Counted from the first letter of the stretch, positions 1-12,999 are shown. The stretch: DNA of 64,000 nucleotides from Malurus cyaneus samueli (GCA_009741485.1 CM019217.1:37625757-37689756); one strand, 5' to 3'. Program-made: numbers and translations. Notes: a model not told the origin generated them from the letters alone.

Positions 1-3000
1 TCTGTCTGAGTAGCTACAGGACTGGAGCCAAGTGTCACTGCCACCAACCAGAGCTGTATCCTGTATTTGCTGCTCAGGAAAATCACATTTAAGTCAAGGT
101 TGTAGAATTACGCCCAGCATGATCATTTCCCTACATGACATTTAATACATTTCAAAGCAATTCCTGAAGAATTTGCAGTCATAGGATATAACTCTCTCTT
201 TTAGATTTTTCAGTTAGGGTTTAATTTGAAATTTAATTTGTTTTCTATTCCTGTGGAATCAGCAAAAATTACTCAAAGCAGCATTATTTCATTCATTTTA
301 TGACCTTTCCAGAGCATGGAATGTTCCACTTCTATTCTGTTTGTTGATCATTGACTAATATGATCAATTACTCCAGTCCTTGTTGAGTCACAGGGTAATG
401 TTGTTTTTGGTTCACTGGCTTTAAATTTTAATATGCAATGCTGACCTTTTTGCTTAGTCATTTTTCCATAAAGCACATTTTGTGGGAAAGAATTACAGAC
501 TTCCTTTGATCCCAGATACAAATAATGAGATTTTTCCTGTTATAATTTTTGTAATAGTGCAGACACTCACCTCCTGCCAGGCAGCTTATACAAATTACTA
601 CAAACATAATGGTAAATGTTATTTTAATCCTTGTTTTGGACTCCTACATAGAAATATATTACACATTTTATTAGCTCATTTACCACCTACTAAGTTATAT
701 TATTAGCTAATTCGTTGAATATGATATGTGTTGGGTAGATTTGGTTACCACTTTAAAGCGACTCTGAGTCTGGTTTTTGCTTTTCTGAATCCACAGAATT
801 TACTACATGTGTGAGTTTTTAAATGAAAAATAAATCTGAGAGATGTAGGAAAGCATAAAACGAAAGGGTAGGATCTGCCTCTGTCTGTATCACACACCAT
901 ACCTCATTATAATAAGTAATTGATTTCTCATTCCCATTGTTCAATAGCTCTGATTCACAGACCATTAAGGTTAATGAAAGAAAAAGCCTGTGAGTGAAAC
1001 CTGAACTTCATTTAAGTACTTGTTAACACTTACATGACTCTATAGGACTGGGAATTTGGTAAGTATCGAAGTGACAGAATCTCAGATAAATCCCTTTGGT
1101 CTTGAATTTTGGTGGGACAAAAAATCCGAAATTCCCAAGTTCTGTTGAAAATACTCATCATAAAAGAGATATCAACTAACACTTTTAATAGCCTAGTCCT
1201 ATTGAGCATTATTAAAGACTTGTGTTTGTATAAGCCTGCTACAGTTCAGGTTGCCAGCAGTAAATGAGTCATACATGCTATTGTTAATGCATAGAGATTT
1301 TTAGGGATTGTCACTCTTGAGAACTGGTTCAGTCTTTACAAAACTTGAGTTAACTCTACTAAAGAACAAAACACATTTTTATGTCATATGGAAAGAATTT
1401 GGGATGGGGTTTTTTACTGTATCTTAGATAAAGATTTTTTTTTTCTAATTTGATACAGTTTTTTCCATAATATATAGCAAATATATTTTTAATAGCACTA
1501 TGGTCCATAAACACATCAGACACTTCATGACTCTAACCAGACTTAAGAAACCTCCTGAGGATCTTAATACTATCAAAAATATGCAGCAAAAATCCATGGT
1601 GACTGGAGTGAGAAGAGAAAATGAGGAGCATTAGTTTAGGTAGGAAAGAACAAAAAACATACCAGAGAGAGATGTTGCAATAGTCACCATCAAGCAAGAG
1701 GATTCTGCAGTAAGAGGCAAAGATAATCTCATGCCATAAAAGACAGTCAGCTTAACAAATTACACCAGGTCAAAAATAAAAGGAAAAAAAAATATATAAG
1801 TAAAAAAACAAATGAAAGCAGGAGGCTGAGGAGCCAAACTGTGATAAAGTCCCATGGTATCTAGAAAGAGGGATGTTGGTTGACACGGTGGAAAGAGAAG
1901 TTGAAGAAATTGTAAGTAAAAAGCATTGATACCATAAAAAAGAGGGATCATACCTCTGAATTCATGAAGTGTCTCTTACAGTAGGCAAAACTAAGCACTG
2001 AAGAAGTAAAAGAATGGGAATCACACTCGGATCAGGGACAAAACGAATAAATTTGCAAACAGAAAAATAAAAAGTAGAAAATACGAGAATGGACGGAGGA
2101 GCAATAGGGGGAATCCACCAACATTCAGTCCCCCCGCCCTGTGCTTCAATCCTGTGGTAATTAGACATAAAAATACAACTGAGAAAAGCAAAGAACTCTT
2201 ATCTATGATTCTGTGTCTCATATCTGAGCATGTTCCATCTGGAGGACTGAAACTAGGCTTAAGAACTCAAAATAAATTCCTGTGTGGCTCAGCAGCATCA
2301 TTTTCTCTTTCAAAGCACAGAGAATTAATACTTCTTTAGCATTTTCAGCTCTCCTATGAATATAGCAAAGGTTTGGAGGAAGCATAGGTCCTTTGGAGAT
2401 TATTTTTCTCTAATAATAATGTTAATAAGTACACGAGGAAAATAAGGGAAACAGAGAAACAACATTCAAGAAGATAATTTAGCCCTAGTGTTCGCATACA
2501 TACACCTATACCAGAAGGGTGGCCAGTTGTAGCTCATTGAATACATTTTTGCTCCAAAACTGTCTTGCAGTATGGTTGACAGCCTCCAGTTTCTCAGAAT
2601 AATGCTGCTATCATGACTATCTGCACATTACAATCTGAAAAATACATGCGACAGAGGGAGACAATCAGGAGTTTTACCTGCAAGCTGGACTCTTATTTCC
2701 TATACCGCCCCAAGAAGCTAAATGTTGCCAGCCATGTTGCTCAAAAATTCTCATTAGAGAGTTTTTGGGCCTTCAGTAGAGACTGTGGCTATGGAGAAAC
2801 CCAAATTCTTCATGGTGGATGTTCAATGAATCCACTCAGAATTGTGAAAAAGGGCAGGGCTAAATTTTCCTTGATTAGCAACTTATACTCAATATCAGTT
2901 GTAGTGATGATATAGTCATTGTATTGGAGCAACCTGATGGTTACTTAGCTGATTTTTGCTCATCTAGCAACATCCCACAATTACGACTGACTTTTTTTCT

Positions 3001-4204
3001 GACAGAACTGGGTCAGGGATAGGGACTGAGAGAGCCAAGGGGTATACTTCAAAGCTTTCTTCATGCAAGAGAATTAATTCCTGCATTTTGCTAGAATCTT
3101 CCCATTTGTTTTGTGGAACACAGCAGAGTGTATTAGTGTGACCAGTTATCCCATCAGTGCCAAGAAAGCTTTACTTTTCTGTTTGGCCTCTCGGCATGCA
3201 ATCAAGGCCAATTGCCTTTTTGCCTCACAGCTTTTTCTACAGAGATGAAAGGGAAGCCTTAGTGACACACACAGGATGGCAGTGTGAGCACCGAAATAGC
3301 TTCAATCTATTGGTACAGGCATGATTAGGCTTCTCTCTTGTCATTTCCCTGAATGCATGCCAATTTGGCCTTGTCAGTCATTTATCGAGTTTGACAGGAG
3401 CTTTCATCCAAAGAACGTCTCCAGGAGCAATCAAAAAGCACTATGAGTAGGGCTGGACTGGAAGTACGTTTCCTGTACTGAGAGCTTCTGTTCAATTACA
3501 AAAATTAAGCATTCTCTATTACTGAATTGTAAAATCAGTTTGAAATTTCAGAAGGGAACAGCATGTCCAGAGTAGAGTAAAAATAAAGAATAAGTAATAA
3601 AAAGGGCAGTTTCAGAAACAGCCTCTTAGTCTTAAAAAACCCCACAGACTTCCTTCAGCTTCCAGGTGAAAAAAGAAAATTATTAGGATTTTTGGACCAA
3701 CAAGTTGATCAGAACTGTTTGCCTTTCTTCTGCAACAACCAGCCCTGATTATTCTCTCTGCAGTGCAGCAGATGTCTGTGAAGTATTTTTGCCATATTGT
3801 TAACTGATCTTCAGTGCATTCTGCTGGATGTCACTTTGATAAAGATATAACTTGATTGCTCTACCATCAGGCATATCTGTCTTTAGGTCTGTCCCTTCAT
3901 TCTCTTCATCAAAGCTTTATATATAGAGGGGAAAGTAAAAGTATGAAAAAACACCAAAAAGACAGTTAAGAATGAGAGTGCTTTCTGGGTCAATTTTGCT
4001 GATGTTTAATATTTTATAGCCAATCTGCAAAAACTGATCTTTTTGCTGTTCATTTTCAAGTGGCTTGAGTTAACTGGAAGATTCTATAATTTATTTTCCC
4101 AATCATCCAAATGCTTTCCTTCTATGAAAGAAACCCTTGAGGAAATCCTGGCTTAGATACTTTCCAGATGGAAAATGCTTTTAATGCTCTTTTTTTAAAA
4201 AAAA
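1..4204. other. AT-rich unique sequence, no gene seen
   Basis: No recognisable exon, RNA gene or interspersed repeat was found. Open frames here stay at or below 100 codons, overlap each other on both strands, and show no familiar domain, as expected by chance. Homopolymer runs occur (for example poly-T near 1435-1444). The stretch around 3160-3440 is less AT-rich than its surroundings and has mixed-composition words resembling a regulatory element; it is listed separately as a weak candidate. Confidence 0.6.
3160..3440. promoter_or_regulatory. Candidate conserved noncoding element (weak)
   Basis: A roughly 280-bp block of balanced, non-repetitive composition sits inside AT-rich sequence. 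It contains an inverted CCAAT-like word (CCAATTG near 3209) and a second CCAATTT near 3360. Neither strand gives a long open frame. The texture resembles vertebrate conserved noncoding elements, but conservation cannot be judged from one sequence. This is inference only. Confidence 0.18.
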
Positions 4205-4219
4205 NNNNNNNNNNNNNNN
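4205..4219. other. Assembly gap (15 N)
   Basis: Fifteen undetermined bases directly follow a run of A preceded by a run of T (about 4190-4204). The homopolymer context suggests a short sequencing or gap-closing failure. The true length of missing sequence is unknown. The minus-strand open frame crossing it includes unknown residues and should be ignored. Confidence 0.97.
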
Positions 4220-7200
4220 TCTTTATGGCTGAAGTTGATTTTATCTCCTAATTCTGAGACACAGGCTAAAGACTTGAAGAGGCATTCAGTTGTCTGGACC
4301 TGTTGCAGTGCACAAGGCAACTCAAGATATATTTCAAGGTTAATGACATCCTCTGTTTGAAAGAGGAAGAAAAACAACTCTTGGATCAGAAAGCGACCCC
4401 TTCAGGGAATAAAACAGGTTGGATGGTAGCTATTTTCTGTTTCTTTTTACATTTTCCATGGTGAATCTTAAGCAACTCTGAATGTAGCCTTTACAAGACA
4501 TCCCTGGGATTATGAATGAAATACAGAGGACAATGAATAGATAGCTGAGATGAAGAATTAGACATAACTGAGTCTATTGTGGAGGACTTGCAAGTAGAGA
4601 AAGCAGTTGAAGAAAAATAAATATTTTCTTGTGGGTTCTGAAACATTTACTCATAATAGCATAGATTTATTTAGTTCACTAATCCCTGTGACATTCTTGA
4701 TAATAAATAAGGCTGAAAATGCTGATGACATGTCCTCCCTTTTATGTTTATGGATATGAAGAATATCATGCTTACTATGCTTGCAAAGCAACTGAAATGC
4801 TGAAAAGTACAGGAAGGATCTTCCTGTTTTTAACCTGTAAAGGAAGATAATATAACAAGCTTAATTTGGAAAGGAGCCTAAAGTTTTGAAAGTTTTGGTC
4901 AGTATCACACATACGGCTCCTGCTAAGATAACTTTGAATATCTGAATATTTTCATTATCATTAATTAAGGCTATAGTAATACATAGTGCAATTTCTTGGC
5001 TGTTTTTTATAAACTGACAAGCCCGTCCAAAATTCCAGATCAAGTAGTGATTTTCCTTCCAAACCTGAATGGCAGATGCTGTAATTGACTTTATTTCTTG
5101 TTCTTAAGTATGCTTTGCCAGCTGAGCTTTCTAACAGGAAAACCTGAATATTATCTTGGCTAGTACTATCTGTCAGTTGCAGATCAACTGCTACTTTCTC
5201 CTTTCTGAGCTAAGTATTTTTGCAATGCTCCCACAACTTTAATAAGTCCCAACTAGATGAAAACATAATTAAATAGATTTAGGTGTTTGTGAGTCTTCTT
5301 TTCAAAAGCTCGTGGTCAATGTAAAACAAAGTATTATTTATACTTCAATAAAAACAGAATACCTAGGAGGATAAAAAGATTGTAAAACAAGTAATGTACA
5401 CAATGCCTTGCCATTCCCAGTGGTTACTGAAGCAAGAATAGATAAGGTTTTTCTTATCGATGTTGCAAGGCATCTACGGAGTAGATGATTTAAGCACAAT
5501 GCTATTGCTGGAAAGTAAGATAACAAAGCATCTGCACTGGTTTGACAAAGAGTCAGCTAGGGTACAAAGGATTAGAACTGTAAACAAACAGAAAAACAGA
5601 CACTCTGGTAGAATAATCCTAGCAGAGTTCATGAACATGTGGTTACAGCACAAAGCCATGGTCGAACCACACTCTGCCTCTAAGCTGTCACTGCTGTGAG
5701 GTAGCACACAGTTCTGTGCACTACACCTTGCAAATATCTACACCATTGGCTCACTGCTTTGAGGAGTGTCTTCCCTTCCAAATTCACTGCAGCTCCTTTG
5801 ATGTTCCATAGGGCTGGTTTTCATTTATTAATTGCTGCCGGTCTCTTGCCAGATCTCCAGCACCCACTGATGGATTTTTAAATAGAATATATTCTTGCAG
5901 GAAACAGCCATTCTACAGGGACCACCCCTTATATCGTTACAAGGTGGCTCCAGGCCTCACCACCTACTGCTTCAGCTCTCTTGTATGGGCCATAGATAGC
6001 CTCAAGTGACTTACAGCATTTTCCATACCTCAGAAACAGAACTGGGTGTCTACAGATGGAAATGGACCATGAAGAGCCTTATCTGAGGATTTCTGGTGTC
6101 TGCCAAAATTCCACATGGTAGTCTTTTTTTTTTTTTTTTCCTCTGAGACACCATTATTTATGAGGAAAACTGTAAAACCTGTTTCTGCCTTCAAAGAACT
6201 ATTAAGAGTAAAGTCTAAAAAACCAAAAGCCTCTTCCACTGAAGTAGCTTCAGTGCTAGCACAATATATCTCCATGGCTGGTAGAGAATAAAATGTGCCT
6301 ATCTATTTTCTCTGTCATCTAGGTGCTCTTACAGTACCTGGTAGCTAATTCACTGCAAATACTAAAGGGATTATAACAAAATAGTTACACTAAGTTTTCA
6401 GGCAAGCACGGGGTCTTGAGAAGATGAGAGGAAAGATAATCTATTTGGGTTTGATCAAATGTGCAAAGTTTTGGTTCTGTAATGGGTATGCAATAAAGCA
6501 GGTATTCTGTGTAGCATACATTCAAGAGAGATTAATGGTCACATTACCCTTTTGAAAAATGATGTAACATACATCCCTTTGCACTGGTGTGACAAAGTAA
6601 TAAAAACGTAGTAAAATATAACAGGATTCATGTCTTCTGACCATCAAATAAACAAGTAAAATAATCAAAGATTTACAGCAATAAACGTGCATATAGTATT
6701 TGACATTTCATCCAAGCAATGGAGAAGCACATTTAGAGAGATAATAATAAGATGTTCTAAAAAGTGCTTGAAAATTATTCCTATAAAACTAATTTCAGCA
6801 TCAGAAACATTGGTGCCATTATCTTTAACAAAATGCATAGACACATCCAAATCAATCTCTTGGAAGGTACTAAATTAAGAAGCATTTTTTCCCCATGTTA
6901 GAAATAGTCTTTTATGGAACTATTTACATTCAGTCAAAGTAAGCTATATTGTGAAAGAAACTGACTAGAAATAAAAATAAAAATGTGATGTACATGAATA
7001 TTTTTGCAATTGTCATAGAAGTCAATGCTTAGCTGTAGTGTTGATTTCACAATCTTTAAAAGTGGCCTCTTTTTAGGTAAGTATTATTATTATGGCCAGC
7101 TTGAAGATATCCATTTTCTTTTTGATGTAAGGACCTTGGAAAAACATAAAATTCACCAAATACTGTTGATAAATCATTCTTTTTTAAAAAATCATGCCAG

Positions 7201-7798
7201 CACGATAGCTAAAAGTCATAAAAATCACCATATGAATATCACTGTCAAAACCAAATGCTTAGAAAAGATGAAATCCGAAATGTGTGTGCATTGCTACCTA
7301 CCATGAACAATATCTCTGTCAGACAGAGTCTAAAACAGTCTGGTCAGGAGAGCAGCTGCATGGTCTGTGCACCTTCACCTGCTTCACCCATGTCTTTACT
7401 AAGACTCATTTCCTTCCACTGGACTGGATTTTCAATTGGGGGAACTCAAACTTATAAAGAAATCTCCTCTTCACAGCCAAAACAGACTGCATAGAATGGA
7501 CTAACTTTTAAACCAAGGGTCTGAAAGGCCAGAAGAATGCCAGTTATGTGCTGTGCCTGGGAAATGTTTCAGTGAAATTTTGATGGCTGAAAGTCAAACG
7601 TCTGATGGAGGGTGGTCATCTTGGCTCTTCTGTAGAAAATAAAAGACACAATGACCTAGAAAATAATACCCCACTTTGTGAGTGTTGGGTCAGCCTTTTG
7701 TATCGAGTCCCATCCTGTCAATGACCAGGAATGCGTGTGAAGGACAGTTGTTGATTTTGGGAATTCAAGCAACAAAAATGACTATTTATAAAAGTAGC
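4220..7798. other. AT-rich unique sequence, no gene seen
   Basis: No gene, RNA or classified repeat was identified. Open frames reach at most 93 codons and none resembles a known protein. The interval 5640-6010 is somewhat GC-richer and could hold an old, unrecognised repeat or a regulatory element, but nothing specific supports either. A 16-base poly-T run lies at 6124-6139. Confidence 0.6.
6124..6139 (+). repeat. Poly-T run
   Basis: Sixteen consecutive T residues. On the minus strand this is a poly-A run, but no LINE-derived or processed-transcript sequence is recognised next to it, so it is called a simple repeat rather than a retrotransposition tail. Confidence 0.9.
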
Positions 7799-8068
7799 TG
7801 TAGTGGCTTGGCCCTGGCTGAATGCCAAGCACCCACCAAAGCCTTTTTACGACTCCCCTCTGCAAATGGACAGGGCACAGAAACTATAATAAAAGGTTCA
7901 TGAGTTAAGGCCCAGGGGAAATCACTCACCAAATACTATCACTGGTAAAACAGGCTCAGCTTGGGGATATTAATTGAAAACTTTAACAAAATCAAACCAG
8001 GATAATGAGAAGCAAAATAAGGCCTTAGAAACACCTTTCCCTCACCCCTGCCTTATTCCCAGCTCTTA
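7799..8068 (-). mobile_element. ERV LTR fragment, 3' part (copy A)
   Basis: Read on the minus strand, this matches the 3' portion of an avian endogenous-retrovirus LTR family as I remember it, ending in CA at 7800-7799. It is directly homologous to 9933-10200: both carry the words CACCCACCAAA, AGGTTCATGAGTT and TTGGGGATATTAA in the same order and spacing on the plus strand. Homology stops near 8068, after the C-rich stretch and the word TTCCCAG, so most of U3 is missing. No target-site duplication can be assigned. The 73-codon frame at 7682-7903 is accidental. Family name uncertain. Confidence 0.75.
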
Positions 8069-9932
8069 AAGACAAAATGGAAACCAAATCACCAAAAAGA
8101 ATAGCAATGTATTGAGATTGGAAAAAAACCTGATTTTTCTTTGTAATTTTATTACAATGTTGTTACACTGGAATGCTAAAACAATGAGTAAAATATTTTT
8201 ATCACTATTTATTGCATAATTACACACTGAGTAACAGTCTGTGTGTAAAAGATCAGTACTGCATTTCAGTACCTCTCTGTTGCAATTAACAACTCACAAA
8301 AAGCACCTCACAGGTGATGAAAACACAAACAGACTAAGTCCCTTTAGAGAATTGCATGAGATATTCCCAACAAAACGGCTGTTTTCCAGTGTTTGCTCCT
8401 GTTTTGTGTTCTACAAAAACCTCTTTGAAAATTTCAAAAAGTTTCAACATGGCTTTTTATGTATTTTAAAAAACAGTTGAAAGTGTCTTCTTTCTTATGT
8501 CTCTTTGGGATAAAAACAAACAGTGCTGTAAAAAGCAATATGCTATTAAAACATAAAAAAACTTTAGAAACTCCATCATAAACTTGCAGTATCACATAAA
8601 TGTATCCAAGTCAACATTTTACAGCATCAGGGACCACCTAAGGTTCCTTTCTGCTGATGATATTGTCACTAAAATGTGCATTAGTATTGATCAGTTATTC
8701 TACCATGATCTTCCTGCAGCTAAGTCAGCAGAAAGATAGACCAGAGTGAAAGGCACCTTTTATGAAAACATCACAGATAAAAAGAAAATAATTTCTCATG
8801 TGAAATATTGCATGTAAACAACTGTAAATATTTTCCAGCTCTTGGAAATATATTATAGATATATTCATATATGTATATTCCTTTAAAAGCTAGTGAATAG
8901 CAATTTGCTATCAAAACAACTATGCACATCATACAATGGGAAAAAAATTAAAAATGTAGCTCATTTTTTTGCATTCATTTTATGTTAGTTGATTAATTTT
9001 AAATTTTTTAATTAAAATTTTTCCAAATTAAACAATTTCATAAATTTTAGATCTCTTCCATCAGGCAATGTCTGTGTTCCAGCTCTTGTTTTATCTGGAT
9101 GTTTAAATGCAATAACCACTCATTCTCTCAGCAATTATTCAGATGGCTGAAAAGCTAAAATCTATCCTTAGAAGTATGGAAAGCAAGGAAGAAGAGAATA
9201 ATTTAACATGATAAGCGTAGGGTCAACAAAAATCATAAGAAATTTAGGAAAGGCTTTCGAGGGGAAGAGATGAAAAACCCAAATGCAGGATGATTTTGTC
9301 TCAAACAGAATGCTTGGCAGGTACGTCATTCATGCAGGAAATGAGGTGTCTGACAAAACCAGCACTGTCCTAAAAACAGCACAGGGTGTTACAGGATAAT
9401 TTCAGTACACCTGGGCTTCAGAAGAGTATGCATGCCCAGTCGACTATCTTCTTTCATAGCTGAGTGATAACTTGATATCATTCTTTGAAGGAAGGCACTA
9501 TATTGAAAACTTTCATTAAATCTCCACAGTATCTAACTTCCCACTAAGACTTTTTAACTGATACTCATATTTGAAAGTCTTTTGAAAGAGTTTATGACCA
9601 CCTGAAGCCAACACCTAGATAATCCCATAGTTTACATTATAGGCAGCACTTAATTATCTGAAACACATCAGGGAAAGAATTTAGCTACTGCATAATATAT
9701 TAGGCAAAGATTTCTTCCCAGATCAGGCACAATTTACCAGAAAATGAATGTCTTTCTGTTCCTCTGTCCCAAGTCCTCCTGTGAGTTTGTACATTTCATT
9801 TTGCAGATGGAGGAGACAGAGGTGGTTGGGAATTGTAACATTGCAGAAGAACTTTTTGTCCCAAAAAGAGCACAGAAAAGTTAACAAGGACAATACACAC
9901 ACTCACATAACCCCCTGTCAAATGTGTATTTT
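8069..9932. other. AT-rich sequence between two LTR copies
   Basis: This 1.9-kb stretch separates two same-orientation copies of one LTR family. If they were the two LTRs of one provirus, it would hold gag-pol-env remnants, but no retroviral motif or primer-binding site was recognised and it looks like ordinary AT-rich unique DNA. The interval 8990-9050 is almost pure A and T with short self-complementary words. No gene seen. Confidence 0.55.
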
Positions 9933-10435
9933 AATTAGCAGGTTGGTCCCAGCTGGACACCAGACACCCACCAAAATCTCTCAATCACTCACCTCTGCAA
10001 CTGGACCAAGGAGAGAAAATATAACGAAAGGTTCATGAGTTGAGATAAGGACAGAGAGTGTTGATTCCCCAAACACCTTCCTGGGCAGAACAGACTCAAA
10101 TTGGGGATATTAACGGAACTTATCACTAACAAAACGAGAGAAGGATCACAAGAAGTAAAACATATCTTATAAAACCTTACCCCCATCATCTCTTCTTCCC
10201 AGGCTCTACTTCCTTCCCCCCAAGAAGAGCAGGCAGATGGGAAATGGGGATTGTGGTTAGTTTATTCCACATAGTGGAATTCCTACTGCTTTAATCCTTG
10301 TTAAAAATGTTAACACAGAGGTGTTACCATAATTTATAATTGGTCCAGCCTTGACCAGTGGCATGTCAGCCTTGGAGATAGCTGGCATTGGCTCTGTTGG
10401 ACATGGAGAAACTTCTAGCAGCTTCTCACAGAAAA

Positions 10436-10916
10436 TGTTGCCTGGGATCAAGACACAAAACCTTTCCAAACAATATTAAGACTGGTAAGATAAAAAGCAA
10501 CTCTCAAATGAAAGCTTTGAGGTGCAACAAATACAGCTGTATGCACACATGATAAAGGATTTCTACAATTTTTGTAAAGTTAATTAATTAGTCTAGCAGG
10601 TACATCTATATCTAGCAGGTACATCCAACAGGAGATCAGTTGCCACAGAAACCCTTCCTTGGGTCAGGTCCTTGGAGTTGCTCCTGGGACTTCCTTGCTT
10701 TATTTCTTGTTACGTCTCTTAAATTCTGGTGGAAAACAAGGCATCCTTTTAAGAAACCCTCTTCTTAAGAATAGAACTAACAGAATTTCAGGAATGTATT
10801 AGAAAGGGTTAGCTAAACTGTGAGAGAGGGCAGGAAAACTTCTTGAAGCTCTATGCTATATATTAAAAGTCTACAAAGCTACAAATATGATAAAAGCTAA
10901 AAATGTTTAGGCATCA
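10436..10916 (-). mobile_element. Nested LTR-like insertion within copy B
   Basis: This 481-bp segment interrupts the outer LTR: sequence ending ...TCTCACAGAA before it and resuming at ACCACCCCTGTA after it are neighbours in the uninterrupted family as I recall it. Its ends form an LTR-type inverted terminus: plus-strand TGTTGCCT at the left and AGGCATCA at the right (7 of 8 complementary). The flanks are AAAA at 10432-10435 and AAAC at 10917-10920, a near match to a 4-bp target duplication. A minus-strand AATAAA lies at 10704-10699, which sets the tentative orientation. A 15-bp word is repeated at 10592-10606 and 10611-10625. Family unknown; it could be a variant internal part of the host LTR. 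Confidence 0.55.
10699..10704 (-). terminator. Polyadenylation signal AATAAA in nested LTR
   Basis: Minus-strand AATAAA lies about 210 bases into the nested element from its right end. It is compatible with an R-region polyadenylation signal, but AATAAA is frequent in AT-rich DNA, so it supports the orientation only weakly. Confidence 0.3.
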
Positions 10917-11160
10917 AAACCACCCCTGTACCCCCACCTGCTACCATAACCTGGCCATGCAAACCCTATACAACTTCCTTCAGCAATTATTATATTTGGT
11001 AGTGACATGATTAGTACAGTATGGTTACTGATCAATAAGAATATTTGGCTTTCTCAAGGAAGATCACTAAAGTGTAAAAAAAAAAAAAACAACTCAAGTG
11101 CTGGAAACCTTCATCCTGTGTAAACCCCGCTGGGCGCTGCCCAAACTCATACTGTTTAAA

Positions 11161-11690
11161 TGATGTTACATAATGGTTTGGCTTGGAAGTGACCTCCAAG
11201 ATCATCAAGTTCCAATCCCTATGTCATGGGTAAAGACACCTTCCACTATACCAGGCTGTTCAGAGCCCCATCCAACCTGGCCTTGGACACTGCCAGGAAT
11301 GGGGTAAACAGAGCTTCTCTCAACAATTTGTTCCAGTGCCTCAGCATCCTCACAGTAAAGAATTTCTTCCTATTATTTTATCTAAGCCTACTCTCTTTCA
11401 ATTTGAACCATTGCCCTTTGTCCTATTTACATGTCCTTGTAAATAGTCTCTCTTCATCTTTCTTGTAGGCTTCTTTCAGGTACTGGAAGGCTGAAATTAG
11501 GTCATCCCACAGCCTTCTCTTCTCCAGTTTGCACAATCCCAATTCTCTCAGCCTTTCCCCATAGGAGAGGTGCTCCAGCTCTCTGATCATCTTGGTGGCC
11601 ACCTCTGGAACTTGCTCCAACAAGTTGATGTTCTTGCTGTGACCCCAGAGATGGATGCAGTGTTCCATGTGTTCCAGTGTTCCATTTTTC
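11161..11690 (-). mobile_element. CR1 LINE 3' fragment
   Basis: The plus strand opens with the reverse complement of the classic CR1 3' end (TGGTTTGGCTTGGAAG followed by ACCTCCAAGATCATC). The minus-strand frame at 11695-11423 carries the C-terminal CR1 ORF2 signature: LEQVPEVATKMIREL, then LSYGERLRELGLCKLEKRRL, then FQYLKEAYKKDE. The element is 5'-truncated, as usual for CR1, and keeps only the last part of ORF2 plus the 3' UTR. It lacks the endonuclease and reverse transcriptase catalytic domains. The 3' octamer tail is degenerate. It sits 188 bp from the interrupted LTR. Confidence 0.93.
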
Positions 11691-12999
11691 TGCACAACTT
11701 ACAGTTGATGAAGAGATCAAAAATCCTGATGAATGAATGGAGCTTTATCGATCCACACTACCAATCTTATTTAAAAAATACATAAAAGCAGCTGTTTGAT
11801 CAGTCTTCTATCTTGAGCCAATGACTCAATATGTGAATAATCTGTAGTGCAAATTAATGAAACTTCATGAGACTAAAATAATTATGGGACAAAATACAGC
11901 ATGTGAAGATAAAGGTGCGAATAGTGTACTTTATGTCAAAGGAAAAGTGTCCTTTAAGGAGAAAGACATACTCAGAGTGCAAACTTGTTGTATACAAATA
12001 CCTTAGTTGAAGACGTAGCACAAGATTTGTGATTAATTGTTGGGAATGAATGTTTCTGCAAATCTCCAAGAAAGAAGAAAAGTGCTAGAAAAGACAGTGA
12101 GCCTAAAGATGTGTGCAGCTATTGGACATTTCTGGCACATGTCCTGGTGCATTTGCATCATAGCCAGTGTTTGTTACCTGGTGTCTGTACAGTGAACCCT
12201 ATCTCCCTGCTGTCTCCATAGTTTCCTAATCCTCTTGTCTCGTCCATAAGCTGGAACAGAAGGCATACAGCAGATGATAATGCTATTATGAACATTTTAA
12301 GCTGCCATTCTTTTTTTCCCACTGGGTATCCCAAAAATCCTGCACTCTTTTCTTCTACACATTCCCATTTTATAGCTCCATTTCCCTCTCTCTTATATTT
12401 GAGGGTCCTTATGTCTTTGCTATCTCTGGAGCATACAATGAAAAGTGAATAGTTTATCAACTATTTTAATAATTACTTGGAAATATGATGAATGGATAGA
12501 CTCTCTATATCTCCAAAGAAAATTTAGAGAAAAAGATAGGAGTTGAAGGGACAGGTATCAAAGTAAGATTTTGCTAGGAGTGTGGAGAAGTTGAGAAGGT
12601 GAATGAACAGGCTCTTTGAAGCAAGTAGGGAAGGAAGACAGAGAAGGAGAACTCAACTGACAAGAAGTGGCAGGGTCTGGTATATTTTTATGAGCCAGTT
12701 CTACAAAAATAGTCAAAATAATCCTGAATAGCATGCAGAGTCCTAGGTTTTAACAACAACCTTAAATAATTATTGTGTTTTTTCTTCACAGAAAGCCAAA
12801 AAATACAATATAAAAGAAATGGAGCTGACATTTACCACTGACATATTTAATTGGTTCTATATGAAAATTTGTAAAAAAAAAAAATTATGCACATGAATGG
12901 ACTTTTATATTTTTTAATAAAATTACCTTTAAATAATTACAATCTATTTTATGAACTTTCTCATTCATTNCTGCTCCCTCCCTGTCTGTAAAGTGAGAT

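Larger units (their letters stand above)
9933..10972 (-). mobile_element. Degraded ERV solo LTR (copy B), interrupted
   Basis: This is a second minus-strand copy of the LTR family at 7799-8068, and more complete. Its 5' end reads TGTATAGGGTTTGC on the minus strand from 10972. Its 3' end lies near 9933, next to a sequence matching the end of copy A. Without the inserted 481 bp it is about 560 bp. The middle of the LTR appears shortened: the segment between about 10265 and 10310 jumps from one conserved block to another that I remember as farther apart. The minus-strand frame at 10257-10469 (70 codons) is LTR sequence, not a gene. No clear target duplication. Confidence 0.75.

Noticed and set aside
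8069..9932. Internal proviral region between LTR copies
   Set aside because: No gag, pol or env-like motif, primer-binding site or polypurine tract was recognised.
10257..10469. 70-codon minus-strand frame as a small protein
   Set aside because: It lies in LTR sequence and runs across the boundary of the nested insertion.
11423..11695. 90-codon minus-strand frame as a gene
   Set aside because: It is CR1 ORF2 C-terminal sequence within a 5'-truncated element.
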